A stretch of 64,000 bases of DNA from Cycas panzhihuaensis (GCA_023213395.1 CM041465.1:197849741-197913740); one strand, 5' to 3'; numbered from the stretch's first letter, positions 1 through 12,192 are shown. Program-made: numbers and translations. Notes: generated from the sequence alone by a model not told the origin.

Positions 1-1039
1 GAAAATATATATACAAATCACTAAACTAATGCCCATCTATGAGTGAGTGATAGCCTTCATATGCATGAGTTCCACACTGAGCACATTATTATATAGATAT
101 AAAATTTTAAATTTATCATTAAAGAGGTTTGAATAAAAGGTTGCCTCTTACCATATTAATGAAACCTCATCTATATATCATTGAAAACCCCTAAGTGAAT
201 CAAGACACATCATGCCATTATAGGAAGGCTATGAGGGTGATATCATATGATCCTCATCAACTACATTATCAACCTCTCTATCTTAGTTATACCACCACAT
301 TATGATCATATATCATATGTATTATATATCTCTCTCTATGTGTGTGTGTGTGTGTGTGTAACATTCTACCTATCAAAATCAAATGGGCTCTTATACCCCA
401 CATGGAAAAGAAGAAGAAGTAGTAGAAGAAGAAAAGAGGTAAATAATATCTACGGTATAAAATCATCAATATAATCTCTCTTAAGAGAGAATATAATTAT
501 ATTTCCTCATAAGTCATAATACAATATATTTTGAAGAAGGATAGAAATTTCATAAACTTGAAGGTATCCCTCAAGGGGGTACTTTATGATTTTATAATAT
601 ATATACTTATATGCACATATATAAGTAGTATTAGTCTACTTCCATACCAATTAATAGTCAAATGATTTAAGTTTTAATCAAAAAACTATAACATACATTA
701 TACACACTTTAACATTACATTACATATTATGACACTAGCAGTGTAGTTATATTGATAAAACTAATATGCTAGTATATGTTGAATTAACATTAATTTGTAA
801 TATATTACACTTAACATTTGGAAACATAACCTTCTAGTGGCATATTATATTTGTGAATGATCTTGTTGATATCATCTTAATAAATAATCACATATTCAAC
901 CATTCTTCTTTGAATCGAGTCATAATTCATTAATAATTATTTATTTATATTATACCATATATATGCAACCTACACAATTTTAATTCATTGAGTATAGAAG
1001 AAGGTTGGTGGAATTGCATATAATGTTATTTTTGAAAAA
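1..1039. other. AT-rich stretch without a gene, possibly LTR/leader of the gypsy copy that follows
   Basis: I recognise no protein here. The two overlapping ORFs around 247-474 are read through a TG microsatellite and purine/pyrimidine runs and are not credible genes. As the stretch lies just upstream of a decayed gag, it may contain that element's 5' LTR and leader, but I found neither a matching second LTR nor a primer-binding site. Confidence 0.4.
339..359. repeat. (TG)n microsatellite
   Basis: About ten uninterrupted TG dinucleotides, preceded by a short TC run. A simple-sequence repeat, likely variable in length. Confidence 0.9.
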
Positions 1040-3860
1040 ATGGATGTAGAAGATTTACAAGAATAAGTGGAAAAAATGAAAAACAAAATGTTAGGTATCT
1101 AATTCAGAATGGAAGAAATGGAAACAACCCTAAAAGAAGTAGCTATAAAAAATAAAAGTCATAGAAGTAATAGAAATAGGAAAAAAATCTTTTTATCAAT
1201 CATAGATTCAATAAATAATAATAATAATAAAATAATTATTAAATACACAAAGGAATAGAATCCCTTACATGTATCACTTAAAAGGACTAGACTAAAGTTA
1301 ATTATATCACTATGTAACTTCAGGAGTACAATAAGCATATAACTCTAAATAAAGGAAGGAAAATCAACATGAAACAATTTGATGGATTAAAGGATGCTAT
1401 TAAAGAATGGTTACAAATGTTAGAAATATAATTTTTATCACAATATATGAAGGATAAGAAGGAAAAATTTACATGTTATTTATATGCCTAAAAGAGCATA
1501 TGATTAGTGGTTGATATAGACACAAGAGCAAGAATATAAAGGTTATATGTTGTCATCTTAGGAATAATTCTATGTAGTTATTAAAGAACATTTTGAGGAT
1601 ATACAGGACAATGACTATTTCACCCAACTAAGTAAATTATAACAAAAGGGAACAATAGATGAGTCTTGTCAAAAGTTTACTAGTTTGGTTCATAAAGTAA
1701 TTTACTTATCATTGCCTTAGAGGTTTGAACTATTCATATCAGGCCTACATGATATTAAAATTGATGTTAAGGCATGAAAACTTTAGGATCTTAGTGAATA
1801 TATTTGTTTAGATAGGTCTCATGAATCAAAATAAAAAATTTATTATCATCCATTGATGTTAAGAAATATTAGATTCTTTAGACCAAATGTTACTGTAACT
1901 TGAGGAGAAATCAATGGAAAAAGTAATCTATACCTTAATACAATAAAAAAGAGAAATAATAGTCCACAAAATAAACCATATATATACTACTAATTAATAT
2001 AATAAGAAATAAAGAATACCAAAAAAATGGACTTATTATTGATGCAATGAAAAGAGGCTAAAAGTACATTGATGTTTGAAACAAAAATTATATTTACTAG
2101 TTATCATAGACAAATAAATAATAAATGAAATAACTAAGGTACTAGAAGAAGAAGATGATGTAGGTGATGATTAACAATTCAAAGAAGAACTAATAATATC
2201 CTTATCATTAATATCAAGAATCTTTATACTTACAACCCTAAAAATTAAAGGATTTATTAAAAGGAAAGATTTAATCTTTTTCATTAATTTAAGAAGTACC
2301 CATAATTTTATTGACCACCACTATACCATAAAATGAGGATTATAGGTTACAAAAATATGTGCATACAAAAGACAAGGATTAAATAATAAAGATAAACTAA
2401 AAAATACATGCAACAAGAAAATATTAGAAATCACATATATCTTACATAAATAGTATCAATACTTGCTAGGTAATGAGTTCTTTATTAAGACATACCATAA
2501 TAATCTTTAATACTTTTTAAAAAAAAAAAAAAATCTCCCAAACAACAAAAATGGGTTGATAAGATACAAATATATGATTTTAAAATTTGATGCAAAAAAG
2601 GGAAGATAATGTTGTTGTAGATTTATCATCACACCGAGATGAGGGAATCCAACTTTAGACTATCACTATTATCAATCCTAGTTGGACATATGGCATGCAA
2701 ATAAAATATGCTAAGAATTCTAAAGCAAGTTAGAAAATTATTAATCTCTCAAAAGAACCTTATTAAAAGTTTAAATAGATAAGTAATATTTTATGTTATA
2801 AAGGTTATATCTATCTAGGGAAAAAATCAAAAGTTAAATAATAAAATTTTAAAGTAGGACATATAGTATCAATCACAAGTCATACTAGATTTTAGAAAAC
2901 TTATCATTAAATAAGATAATTATTCTTTTGGAAAGGAATGAAGAATGATGTCTAAAAATTTTTTAACAAATGTGAAATCTATCAAACTTCTAAATATGAA
3001 AATATTCTTCTACTAGGGTTACAAATAACTATTTCCAATTTTGCACATTAAGTGGGAAAGTATAAGTACAGATTTTATCATATGATTACCAAGATCAAAT
3101 AATAAAGAGTATATATATCTTATGGTTGACTGACTACTAAACATACCAACTTCATGTCCACACAAAGTGATTTCAAGGCTTATGAGGTTACATAAATATT
3201 TATCAAGGAAATTCATAGATTTTAGAGATTACCAAAAGTTATTCTTAGTGGTAGGGATCTAAAATTTCAAAGTAACTTTTAGAAGGAATTATTTAAACAA
3301 CTAGATACTACCCTAAATATGAGCACAAGCTACCACCCTCAAATAGTTGGGCAAACTTAAATTGTTAATAAATAATTAGAAGTTTATAAGTTAAATGGTT
3401 ATATTTGGCCAAAGATTGGTATAACACAATGCACCACATGTCTACTAAAATGGCTCCTTTTAAGGCTTTATATATATCCACAGTCTTATTTCAAAGAAGG
3501 ATTGGTAAGTACAAACTTACACAGTATATCAATCGATGATTATTTTCAAGAATCACAAAATATAATCAATATGCTTTGAGAACATCTCTCTACTGCTTAA
3601 AACAAGACGAAATAACAAGTCAATTTACATCAAACTGAGTGATAATTTTTAGAAAGCAATTAGGTTTATTTATATTTATAACCATACAAGCAAATCACCT
3701 TTAAAAGGTCAAAGATAAAAACACTTAACCCATAATTGTATAGTCTATATTGCATAAGGGAGAGAGTAGGAGAAGTCACTTATACCCTCGATTTACCATC
3801 TATAACTTGTATACATAACATTTTCCACGTGTTTCCTATAATCTGGGAAGTCCACAATCA
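1040..3860 (+). pseudogene. Decayed Ty3/gypsy gag-pol ('G') lacking RT
   Basis: Fragments in several frames follow the gypsy order. A gag begins near 1040 (MDVEDLQE) and continues to about 1810 with a capsid-like segment (EEFYVVIKEHFEDIQDNDYF, then FISGLHDIKIDVKA). A protease remnant sits near 2265-2335 (INLRSTHNFIDHHYTI; the catalytic DSG has become NLR). The end of RNase H is near 2410-2640 (YQYLLGNEFFIKTYHN). Integrase spans about 2900-3560 (LSGRDLKFQSNF, STSYHPQIVGQT). Tail-domain remnants reach about 3850. Protease is followed almost directly by RNase H, so the reverse transcriptase has been deleted. Stops are very frequent. The protease motif resembles that of the 27.7 kb element, so it is probably of the same broad group. 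Element ends were not found. Confidence 0.75.
2518..2533. repeat. Poly(A) run
   Basis: About 14-16 adenines inside the RNase H remnant. It interrupts the reading frame and probably arose by slippage. Confidence 0.7.
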
Positions 3861-5621
3861 TCTTACTAATAGGTAAGTAAATGTATGTGCTTCTCATCTT
3901 TTACTTTAATTTAGTATATATTTTGACTTTTTCATAAACATATACTAATGTTTGTTTGTTGTTCTAGCAAATAGTTGTATGTGTTTTCAATCGATAATGA
4001 TTATGACTATGGTTAGTGGCTAAAATAGTTATTCACTTTAGTTTAGTGGATTGTGAAAAGGCTTCTTAATACCTCTACAAACAACTTTTGTGATTCTTTT
4101 GTTTATATGTATAATATTTCCTTATTTATCTTACTCTTTTAGACCATTTTTTCGTTAAAATTATTAGTTTTATATGTATTTTACTCTATCTTACTATGAT
4201 AAATGCCTATCCAACTTTGATTTTAGACCATCTAATATTGAAATGTATTTGTCCCATGCTATATTTAGTCTTTCGAAAACTTTATGATATTGCAAAGTTC
4301 CAAAATTTATAGTACCATTAAGAAATAAATGAATTGAGAAAGGGCCATGCATGTTTAATGTTTAATTAATGCCACAACTACATGTTTTACTCAAGCACAT
4401 GAAAAACTCTTAGAGGAATCTATTGTTTCCTACCTAATACTTGTTCATTCAATGCTTTATCATTAATATTGGTTTAAATCCATGGGTAATTACCCATGGT
4501 TTAGTTCTAAACCATGGGTCTAATACTACTACATTTCACTTCAAAACATCTGTAAAATCCTCCTCTACTTCCACATAAGGGGGAGGCCCAATTTTGTAGT
4601 GTTAGGTTACTAAAATGTTGTTGAATTTTCTATAGGAATTCCATTAATTTTTCACTTGTTTAATTGGACAATATCTTTAGCTTAGATGTTGGAGCCTAAT
4701 TATTGCTAGAGATCTCTTAACTAGAGCTACATGCCATAAGCATTCCTATTTGATTAAGAATTAGAGAAACACCCCCTACAATATTTGTATTTCATTCATA
4801 TTTTTAATTATATTTGACTCCTAGCTTTTTAATTATTTTTTATGTTTTACTTTTTATTTTTTGCTTTATATGCCTTATATGTTTCACTCTACTTTATTTA
4901 TAGGAGTGTCTAATAGGGAAAATAAAGGCTAAGTAGAACTCTTTAAGCTCTGAATTCGGTGTTAACCCTACTAGTTCTAAGGCTTTATTTTCTTCTTAAC
5001 TTATTATTAATTTTTGTTTGTAATTACTTTTATTATTATTATATTTTGAAGATTTTCATAACATGCACTAATGTAATAGGTGGTGGAGTACTTTAATATG
5101 TTTTATATAGCTTGAAGACTTTTGAAGTAAATTGGAGATACCATCTTCTTCCCTCACTCTTTCCAGTAACTAAATAATTCTTGTTACATAGTTAAGGTAC
5201 TACCCATATTATTTTAGTAATATCCAAAGGTATGAGTTTGAAAACTTTATTTTAAACTCAATTTTCAACACTTTAAAGTTATAATCAAAACTTTATTTTA
5301 TCGTAAGCCAATCTAGTAAGTAGAAATATCACTGAAATTTTCCAAGAAAAAAATCTAAATTTGTGCATGCTACTAATCCTATTTTGAGTCCTTTGATAAC
5401 TTAGATTCATGAGGCTTTGCATTTCTGAGAGGCTTAAAACGTTATTTGGAGCAAACTCTAGGTTTCCTTCTTCAAATCATCCCTTATAGATTTCTCTTTT
5501 TTAGAAAAGAAAAAAAGCTTTGAAATGCATTTTTTATTTTGCATTTCATTTCTAAAGAAAATGAGGAGAATTTTGAATTATATGCTTACCATACTTGTTT
5601 ATTTCTCCCTTCATCCTACAA
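3861..5621. other. Gene-free AT-rich stretch; probably includes the upstream part of the 5' LTR of element E
   Basis: No protein is recognisable. Near 4480-4520 there are palindromic CCATGGGT/ACCCATGG words, and similar ACCATGG words occur in the LTR of element B (about 40060-40190, opposite strand). Element A is inserted at 5627 with a target-site duplication, so sequence left of it should join sequence right of 19073. The right side ends in an LTR end plus primer-binding site (20247-20269), so the left side should contain the upstream part of that LTR. Its exact start was not found. Confidence 0.4.
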
Positions 5622-5626
5622 ATGGG
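5622..5626. repeat. Target-site duplication ATGGG, left copy (element A)
   Basis: ATGGG directly precedes the left LTR of element A and recurs directly after its right LTR (19069-19073). Five base pairs is the usual size for gypsy integrases. This fixes both ends of the element. Confidence 0.88.
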
Positions 5627-7688
5627 TGGATGCGCATCTACGGGATAGTCACTATGCTCAATAGGAATGATGGTGGTCAATGGTGATGTTGAAGGTGTAG
5701 GCAAGAACCTACAAGCAAAGAGAGCACCATGCAGGGCACCCCGTGCACCAGAGCACGAGTTTGGGACCTGTGAATGGCACCCAACTACCTTAAAGTAGCC
5801 CTTAATCTGGAAGAGAGAATGCATACAGGGGGTAGCCTGGATGGTCTCAAGAGGAAGGTCCTCCCACCCTTGGGTGGCTGGAAGGGAAGAGGAGAAATCC
5901 TCAAGGGGTTTCCCTATAATGGAGGGAAATAGATGTGAATGGGGTAAGCGAAAGCCTACGATGTAAGGGGGTCTCCCTTGGCTATTTGGTCAAGACAAAT
6001 AGAATCAAGAGAGAGAGAGGCACTTAAGCCAAGTCTTCCTTTAACAACTAAGGGGCAAAAGGAAAAAAATAGCAAGTGTTATGTGTGCAAGCAAATGATG
6101 CTAAGTGGAATGCACTTAAGGATATGCTTAGGCTTATAGGAAGAGGAAGGGGAAAAGGGGGGTTCCTATAATGTCCTTTTCCTATATGAGACAAGAATAT
6201 GACATATAACTGTAAACAATCAATACTATTTACCCTTTTTCTTTCATGTGATCTACTTAGCTAGGACATAGATTTAAATAAAATCAAAAGGGGAAATGGA
6301 GGGATAAAGAGATAGATGTGCGTACCCAGGAGGTGTAGCGGTCGACAGTAGACCTCACCCACACGCAACGCATGCCCTCATGCCAACTGGTGGATGTGCG
6401 ACCAAGATCAATACGAAGGACAGGGGCTTCCTTACCTTCCCCTTGTGAAAAGAAAGCAGAACAAAAGGAAACGAATGGAATGAAAGAAAGGAAAAGAGGA
6501 TAAAATGTACCCAGATTTAGAGGCCTTTTCCTTTCCCTCAAAACCTCTCCAACCTACACATATAAAGATTTATCCCTTCCAAGAAGGGGCTACAAAAGAG
6601 CTATATATATAGATGCAAGTATATGCGATGTATATGCCAAAACATTGTATCAAGTTAGGAAAAATAACTGCTGCAAATAATTCCAATATTCCCTCAAGCA
6701 AACATGAACATCAAGCAAGAAGGAGTGAAGGGAAGCCTCAGGATGGTCTAACCCTCCGCTAGGTTCTCCACACAGCTCTTTAGCACAGCAAAGCAAGGGT
6801 AAATAGTGACTTATGATAACCAAGAAACATGAGGGTAAGAGTAGTAGAGTATTGAATAGGTAGAAAGATGATGGAGTTGCTACGGGCAGCGATCTGACAT
6901 ACAAACCCCTACCAATATTTTCAGGGGATACCCAACAACATTAGGGACATCACAGGAGTCCAAATGAGAGGCATGTGGGCCTAGAATTAGTGCAGCAAGG
7001 GCTGCACATGCTAATAATCTAGCACAGGCGTAAGGCTCACCTTCTCGTAATCAACCCAAGAGAAGCATGGGAGTGGGAGAAGAAAGGTGGGAAGGGAATT
7101 GCCCTTTGGGAGTAGGCCTAAGTGGGATTGCCCTACCTTGCTCCCTCCACCCAACCTTTATGGATCTTCTCCTACTGCTTCCTTAAGGAAAACTAGTGGA
7201 GGAAAGGTGAAAACCTAGAATAAAAGGCTAAACTCAATGGAAGCAAGGTTTGCTACAACCAAACATGAAGGAAGCAAGTAAACAAACTAGGAAACGAGTC
7301 TAACATAGAGATAATATACTATAAATCCTAAAGAAAGGGTCTAGAGGACCTACTGGGCTAAATATAGGGTAGGTTTGCCTCTACAACCAGCAGAGAGGAG
7401 AGTTCCTACAGGGTTTTACAGGAGATATCCCAAGAGGTGGCTGAAAGAGACACTTGTTGGGGCGAGTTAGAGGAGAACCACACCCAAACTTGCTCGATAA
7501 TGCCTGGAGAGAAGCCTTCTACCATGGAGAGGTACCGTTGTAGGTGAGTCCTAGCTGGAGCTACAAAAAAATGTAGGTTCGCAGATAGATCTGTGCAAGG
7601 AAGAGAGAGAGTAGAAGTTGCAGTAGGAAGTAGCTGAGTTGAAGAGCCAAAAAAGATCTAAGAGAGGTAAAATGATGTTGGTCTTTGA

Positions 7689-7696
7689 ATTTATAC
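7689..7696 (-). promoter_or_regulatory. LTR TATA box (3' LTR of A)
   Basis: GTATAAAT on the - strand, conserved in the 5' LTR (18371-18378) and matched by TTATAAAT in A' (59513-59520). In A' it lies about 680 bases from the LTR start, a plausible U3 length. Confidence 0.6.
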
Positions 7697-7810
7697 CCAT
7701 CCCAGCCCTAAACAAGCGAATAGGGCTAAGCTGGATGTGAGGACATGTGGCAATTCCACAGGAAAAGCGAGAATTATCACGGTAGTTTTTTAAAAACAAC
7801 TTACAACAAT

Positions 7811-7876
7811 CACACCGCGGTAAACTTCGCAGTACCACGGTAAACTTTGTGGTACTACTAAGTTTACAGCGGTGCA
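7811..7876. promoter_or_regulatory. GC-rich palindromic module in U3, about 115 bp upstream of the TATA box
   Basis: Imperfect inverted repeat built from GGTAAACTT / AAGTTTAC arms flanked by CACCGCG / GCGGTGC. The better-preserved copy is at 18503-18570. Its recurrence at the same LTR position in every family copy suggests a conserved promoter element or hairpin. Confidence 0.55.
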
Positions 7877-8375
7877 GGATAAGAAAGCCAAAATGGTAGT
7901 AATCTGGATTCTGGGAGCCTTAGAGGGTGATGTGGCAGGCCTGGGAGGGGCTGGCCCCCCTGTCTAGGTGGCTAGGACAGTCCATAAGGCATGTGAACAA
8001 GGTCAAAAGAGGCATCAAAGGCTAAAGGTCTCAGAAATGTCATGGTAAGAGCTCAGAATCAAGGCATGAATAGGTCATACAAATCAAATGAGGCTTGAGG
8101 TGATGTGGAGGTAGTGCAGAGGGTCGTAAAGTGCTATGGGGACTCCTACCTTGTAGAAAGGTCGATCCCACTGGGTCATCATAGGCTCATAATACGATAA
8201 GCAGCATGACCAAGCAACAAATGTAATGTGATCATACGAATGAAGCAAGCAGTCATGCAATGAGGCAATACTTCTGTGGACCTTTCCAAAGAAATAGTAA
8301 AAGTGAAAAGGAAGAAGCATACCTGAGCTTACCTAAGTCGACCTATCTGTATCCATTCATGGTAGCTGGGAAACA

Positions 8376-8387
8376 CTGCCCCCTTAG
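8376..8387 (-). other. Polypurine tract of element A
   Basis: The - strand reads CTAAGGGGGCAG directly before the LTR start TGTTTC. This is the primer site for plus-strand DNA synthesis and shows that element A is oriented on the - strand. Confidence 0.8.
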
Positions 8388-8829
8388 CAGCAGAGCCTCA
8401 CTGCTCAGAAGCATGGTGCGATGGTGAATGCTAGCAACAAAACTGTTAGTAGCACATGTATATGTATATATATAAATCATGATCATAACAAGAGCCAAGG
8501 GTACCAACAAGTGTCATGGCAGAACGTGTGGACACGAGGATAAAGGTGGAGACCACATAGGGGCTGCCTATGTGCCACCTGGGAGTCGACTCGAAGCTAA
8601 GAAGGATGAGGGGACTGCCCCCATTGTGAAAATACAAAGAGATGTGCATGATGATGTTAGGTGAATGAGTAAACCTGGTAGTCACCATAGTTTAACCTCA
8701 TTAGCAACTAGCTTTCAGAGGTGTAAACAGATTCACAAAGTGATCTGCATGACGGGCTGAGACTTGGGTGACAGAGTGATCGTGTAAGTCTTAGGGGCAG
8801 TCAGCAAGAAGACGAAGACGACGGATAAG
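8388..8829 (-). other. Internal region of A between RNase H and polypurine tract
   Basis: The 61- and 80-codon ORFs on both strands (8446-8688) have no recognisable domain. I see no integrase zinc finger or DDE motifs, so integrase appears to be deleted. Confidence 0.5.
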
Positions 8830-9213
8830 GATGAGGTGAATAAGGCTATCTGCCTCAGCATTGAGAGCCCAAGGGATGTGTCGGATGTTGATAGATTAGA
8901 AATTAGCTAGTAGGGATCTGGTAGTTGAAGCGAGGGATCTCAAGTGAGGGCATCGCACCTGGTAAACCTAGGTGTGATGGGACACCACCACTTAGGAGTC
9001 ACAAAGAAGAATAATAGATCCATGATGGAAATAGAGTGCATCAGTGAGGGCTTCGATAATGGTCGTGTACTTAGTTACATTATTGGTGGCCTCGGGGAGG
9101 AAGATTCCAAAGCACAGAAAATCATGTCCAGAAGGGTCGCGAAAAATCCATGTGACGGTAGAAGGTCCAGGATTACCACGACTTCCGCTATCGGTAAAGA
9201 TGAAGAGAGTCAT
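8830..9213 (-). pseudogene. Archaeal-type RNase H (aRNH) domain of element A, decayed
   Basis: The - strand frame from 9213 shows FTDSGSRGNPGP (catalytic Asp in FTD), a DPSG strand, LPEATNN, TNNVTKYTTIIEAL and a later CDS with the next Asp. The end of the fold continues after stop codons as HIPWALNAEADSL near 8865. This is the archaeal/plant-type RNase H known as an additional domain in Tat retrotransposons; it is not the RNase H normally fused to gypsy RT. The helix that usually reads NNxAEY has Lys in place of the catalytic Glu, a change a single G-to-A would give, so the domain is probably inactive. Integrase is expected near this region in full Tat elements, but none is seen between here and the polypurine tract. 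Confidence 0.8.
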
Positions 9214-9650
9214 GGATGATGAGAGGGAAATGTCTCAGTAGAGAAAATGTACAATAATATAAGAGTTGGGGAAAAAGAGGCTTGTATGGCAAGCAATAAA
9301 TGGCCGTGAAGGGTAGGAGGACCTAGCAATGAGGCTACCCAAGGACAGGGGCAGGTTATCAGACCACTAGTTGAGAGTAGGCAGCAAAAGGGCACCCTAG
9401 GATGCCAAAGGTTGCTTAAGAAATCAAATAATGACTCTGAATAGAGGGGGCATTCCCTTTGGAGACCCCGGGGATAGGAACAGGCTGCAAAAATTAGTCC
9501 AGGATGGCGAAACGAGCCAAACGAGTATAAACTCGGGCATGCACGGGAGCGGCACACAAAATGAGACAAAAGGGCCTTACGAAAATGCATCAGTGAGGGG
9601 CCATAAATGCATCTATAAGAAAGAGCTAAACGAAGGCTATGGGAGCACAA
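9214..9650 (-). other. Unassigned open frame upstream of the aRNH domain
   Basis: A 146-codon - strand frame (9210-9650) precedes the aRNH without a gap. It is rich in Ser, Leu, Pro and Cys, and I recognise no domain in it. It may be the decayed linker between the lost pol and aRNH, or a chance frame. An overlapping + strand frame (9431-9673) looks no better. Confidence 0.3.
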
Positions 9651-9752
9651 CAGGAGACATGGCTAGAAGGTAAAGGTGACCAGGGGTAAGGAAAGATCTG
9701 AAGGGCTGTCACAAGAGCAAAAACGAAGGCAGTGCCCATTAGGGCCCCCGCC

Positions 9753-9760
9753 TATATAAG
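9753..9760 (+). promoter_or_regulatory. TATA box of the antisense PMD transcription unit
   Basis: A TATATAAG box on the + strand, in a relatively GC-rich context and followed by a leader of about 0.6 kb before the PMD frame. Its strand and position fit a promoter for the antisense ORF, independent of the LTR promoter. Confidence 0.5.
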
Positions 9761-10190
9761 GAAAATCGATGAAAACAGAATTCATTTTCATGGGCTCTTG
9801 AACAAATCTAGAGCCCATTCCTTACATAGTGGAGCACCACCTGACTTCAGAGGCATACAGAGAGAGATTTGACCGTTGGATCAAAGCCAGAGGACAGCCG
9901 TTGAGACCGCACGGATGAGATGGCGAGTGCTCAGCCAGATCCAATGAGTGGATTCCTAAAAACTCAACCCATCTTGTGCTTTAAAGTTTAATGTTTTTTG
10001 GTATTTTTATGTAGATTTTTAGGCCCCTTATGGGTAAAAAATGACCTCCTCGAGTCCAAATTGGATCCAGAGAGAGACGGGACCGGAGCATTAGGTAGCC
10101 CTGGTCCTAGTGGGCCTGGTTATGGCCCACAGAGAAGAAAAATTTTTGATTTCTTGGGCAGAAAACCTCCCCGTTTGGGGGGGTGACATT

Positions 10191-10294
10191 CACACCGTGG
10201 CAAAGATCGCAGTACCGGGATCTTTACCGCGGGGCCCCGATCACTGTAGGACTCGAGCCAAACTCTGTGGTACTACAAAGTTTGGTATGGTACA
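10191..10294. promoter_or_regulatory. Palindromic module related to the LTR module, in the antisense ORF leader
   Basis: CACACCGTGGCAAAGATCGC, then a GGGATCTTTACCGCGG segment, GGGGCCCC, and TGTGGTACTACAAAGTTTGG. Word content and order resemble the LTR module at 7811-7876 (CACACCGCGG, TGTGGTACTACTAAGTTTAC). It lies about 430 bp downstream of the antisense TATA box. Confidence 0.45.
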
Positions 10295-10384
10295 AAGATA
10301 AAACTGTAGAAAATAGAAGATAGAGGCCTGAGGAACCCCAAATCTTAACCAAGTGAGGCTGAGAGGCAGTCCAGAGGATGAAGG

Positions 10385-12192
10385 ATGAGTATATGTCAGA
10401 GTCTGACATGTTTTAATGGCATTTTGCAGGTCGTAATCACGGTGGAGAACTACGAGAATATAGGGATGGTGATGCTCAGTGTTATTGAGATGATGACGAG
10501 AGAGGATAAGGAGATCCTACTGAGATGTGGCCTACTGAAGGTCACGAGGATGCCCCAGTACACATTGGATCAGTGACTATTAGTAGATATAGTGTCCCAC
10601 TGGGACAGACAGAGGCATGTCTTCCACTTACACCAAGTGGGAGACATATCAGTGACTCTAGGAGATGTTAGGAGGATACTAGGGGTACCAGCGATAGGGA
10701 GGCCAGTGACACTAGGAGCGTTACCCAGCAATGAGGTAGCACATAAGGAGGCATCTATGTTTTTTACAGGCTCAGACAGATGGGAGAGGCGAGGGATTCC
10801 TCTCCAGAGTATGGTTATGTCAGAAGTTCCTCAGGTGAGGAAGCTGATTACCTTGTGCATTCTATTCTGAATATCCCAGAAATAGAATTATGGGGATATA
10901 CCCAGAGGATGGATGGATGTAGTATGTCGATGCGAGGTGGGAGAGAATATAGACTGGGCTACCCTCATAGCGGCGAACCTCGCTGCATAACTAGATGCCA
11001 TTCAAGTAGTGGGGAGAGGTGGATTATCATACAGTACATTATTATAGTGATGGTTCTTTGACCACTTTAGAGTAGTGGCGCTGACAGGGGGACCACACCC
11101 TATCTAAGAGTAGGCCCTGATGGTACACATGTGGTAGACCAGGTTGAGAGGTACTGAGGACTAGGCACATGTCCATCGCTCAGCGGAGGCCACATCGCTA
11201 GACCTCCTCACCATGACATATTATATAGTAGATCCATATAGAGCAGTGAGGTGGGATAGTGATGATGAGGCAGGAGGGGCAAGAGTGCCCCCAGGAGATA
11301 ATGAGGGCGGTGATGGAGATGATGAGGTTGGCCCATCATGATCTATAGGAGAGGCAGGTCCATCAAGGACCGCATGGAGGGAGGTAGGAACATCTGGGAC
11401 TATGGGTAGAGAGGCAGGCCTGTCAGGAGGTACAGAGGAGAGTGGGGGCCCAGTGACACAGGCCTGTAAGCTACGGATCATTAGGAGATCTAGAGAGGCA
11501 GCTACACTAGCCGCAAAGAGGAGGGACGCCCTAGTGGCTGAGGCAATAACAGGGGAGGTATACAAGGAGGAGGAGGTACTTGCAGCTAGCAGAGTGCCTG
11601 AGGCAGAGGCAATCACCTGAGTAGAAGAGCTGACAGCCGTATCAGGTGAGACATGACCTTCTCCTATCATTGTTTGATTGCCAGATGCATGTAGTTTGAT
11701 TTTTAGTTTGATATGTATATGGATATATACTGATACGTGACATGTTAGGGTGTAGGTATAGCAGATATCTAGAGACTAGTAGAGGCAGTAGTCTGAGAGG
11801 TATTCCCTCGGGCCTACGCAGAGGGGCAATCTCCCATTGAGGTAGGTGATGAGCCCAGATCGGCAGGCAGCCACGCAGTAGCATTTGCCCCATTAATACG
11901 GGTGAGAGACATATGGGTTGCAGAGTCCCAGGAGCACGAGATACGTGCAAGACGACAACAGGCAAAGCTTGAAACCACCCGAGTAGAGAGGGACACTCCA
12001 CAGAGTTGGGTACAGGTGTTGGAGGCTCAAGGAGGAGCCGGAGGGGATATGGGGAGCCATATCCAGCTAACAGTGATGGAGGAGCACCTTCAGGGGATGG
12101 AGGAGAGGCTTCGCCTCATGGAGATGGAGCGAGATTGTATCCAGGCCCGATACGATCGACTGGTAGAGGACATGGCATTGAGGTCGGCGTGA
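10385..12192 (+). pseudogene. Antisense ORF of element A: plant mobile domain (PMD) protein with coiled-coil C-terminus, one intron
   Basis: Reading frame 2 runs from about 10385 to 11645 without a frameshift and is broken only by stops. It encodes a PMD-like region (DKEILLRCGLL, VSHWDRQRHVFHLHQVGD, VTLGDVRRILGVP, IDWATLIAANLAA, FFDHFRVVALTGGP), then an acidic low-complexity stretch (DSDDEAGG onwards). A consensus donor CAG|GTGAG at 11646 and an acceptor ending at 11764 remove 119 bp. The join leads exactly into frame 1, giving AYAEGQSPI, then VRDIWVAESQEHEIRARRQ and a heptad-rich coiled coil (EEHLQGMEERLRLMEMERD) to the stop at 12190-12192. The frame may continue beyond that stop to about 12350. 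PMD proteins are plant-specific, and antisense PMD ORFs are known in Tat elements; their role is unclear. A splice acceptor ending at 10429 suggests an upstream leader exon. Some stops fit TGG or CGA decay. The - strand ORF at 11221-11670 is a shadow. Confidence 0.75.
11646..11764 (+). other. Intron of the antisense PMD ORF
   Basis: GT donor in CAG|GTGAG at 11646 and acceptor TATAGCAG ending at 11764; 119 bp, T-rich, lower GC than its flanks. Removing it joins two frames that both have coding character (phase 1), which independently supports it. Confidence 0.65.

Larger units (their letters stand above)
5627..8375 (-). repeat. Element A 3' LTR (left copy)
   Basis: Direct repeat of 16302-19068, beginning TGGATGCGCATC on the + strand and ending GGGAAACA. 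It is the 3' LTR because the adjoining internal bases (8376-8387) are a polypurine tract on the - strand. It contains a TATA box (7689-7696, - strand) and a palindromic module at 7811-7876. ORFs of 78-95 codons inside it have no recognisable domains and are not conserved between the two copies. Confidence 0.92.

Noticed and set aside
247-474. Two overlapping short ORFs with Cys-Val or Thr-His repeats
   Set aside because: Products of the (TG)n microsatellite and GAA-type runs; no domain.
9210-9650. Possible separate gene on the - strand upstream of aRNH
   Set aside because: Open for 146 codons but no recognisable domain and no family comparison possible; kept only as an unassigned stretch, not as a gene.
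11221-11670. 149-codon - strand ORF rich in Ser/Ala/Pro
   Set aside because: Exact antisense of the acidic low-complexity part of the PMD ORF; its composition follows from the GAG/GCA-rich opposite strand.
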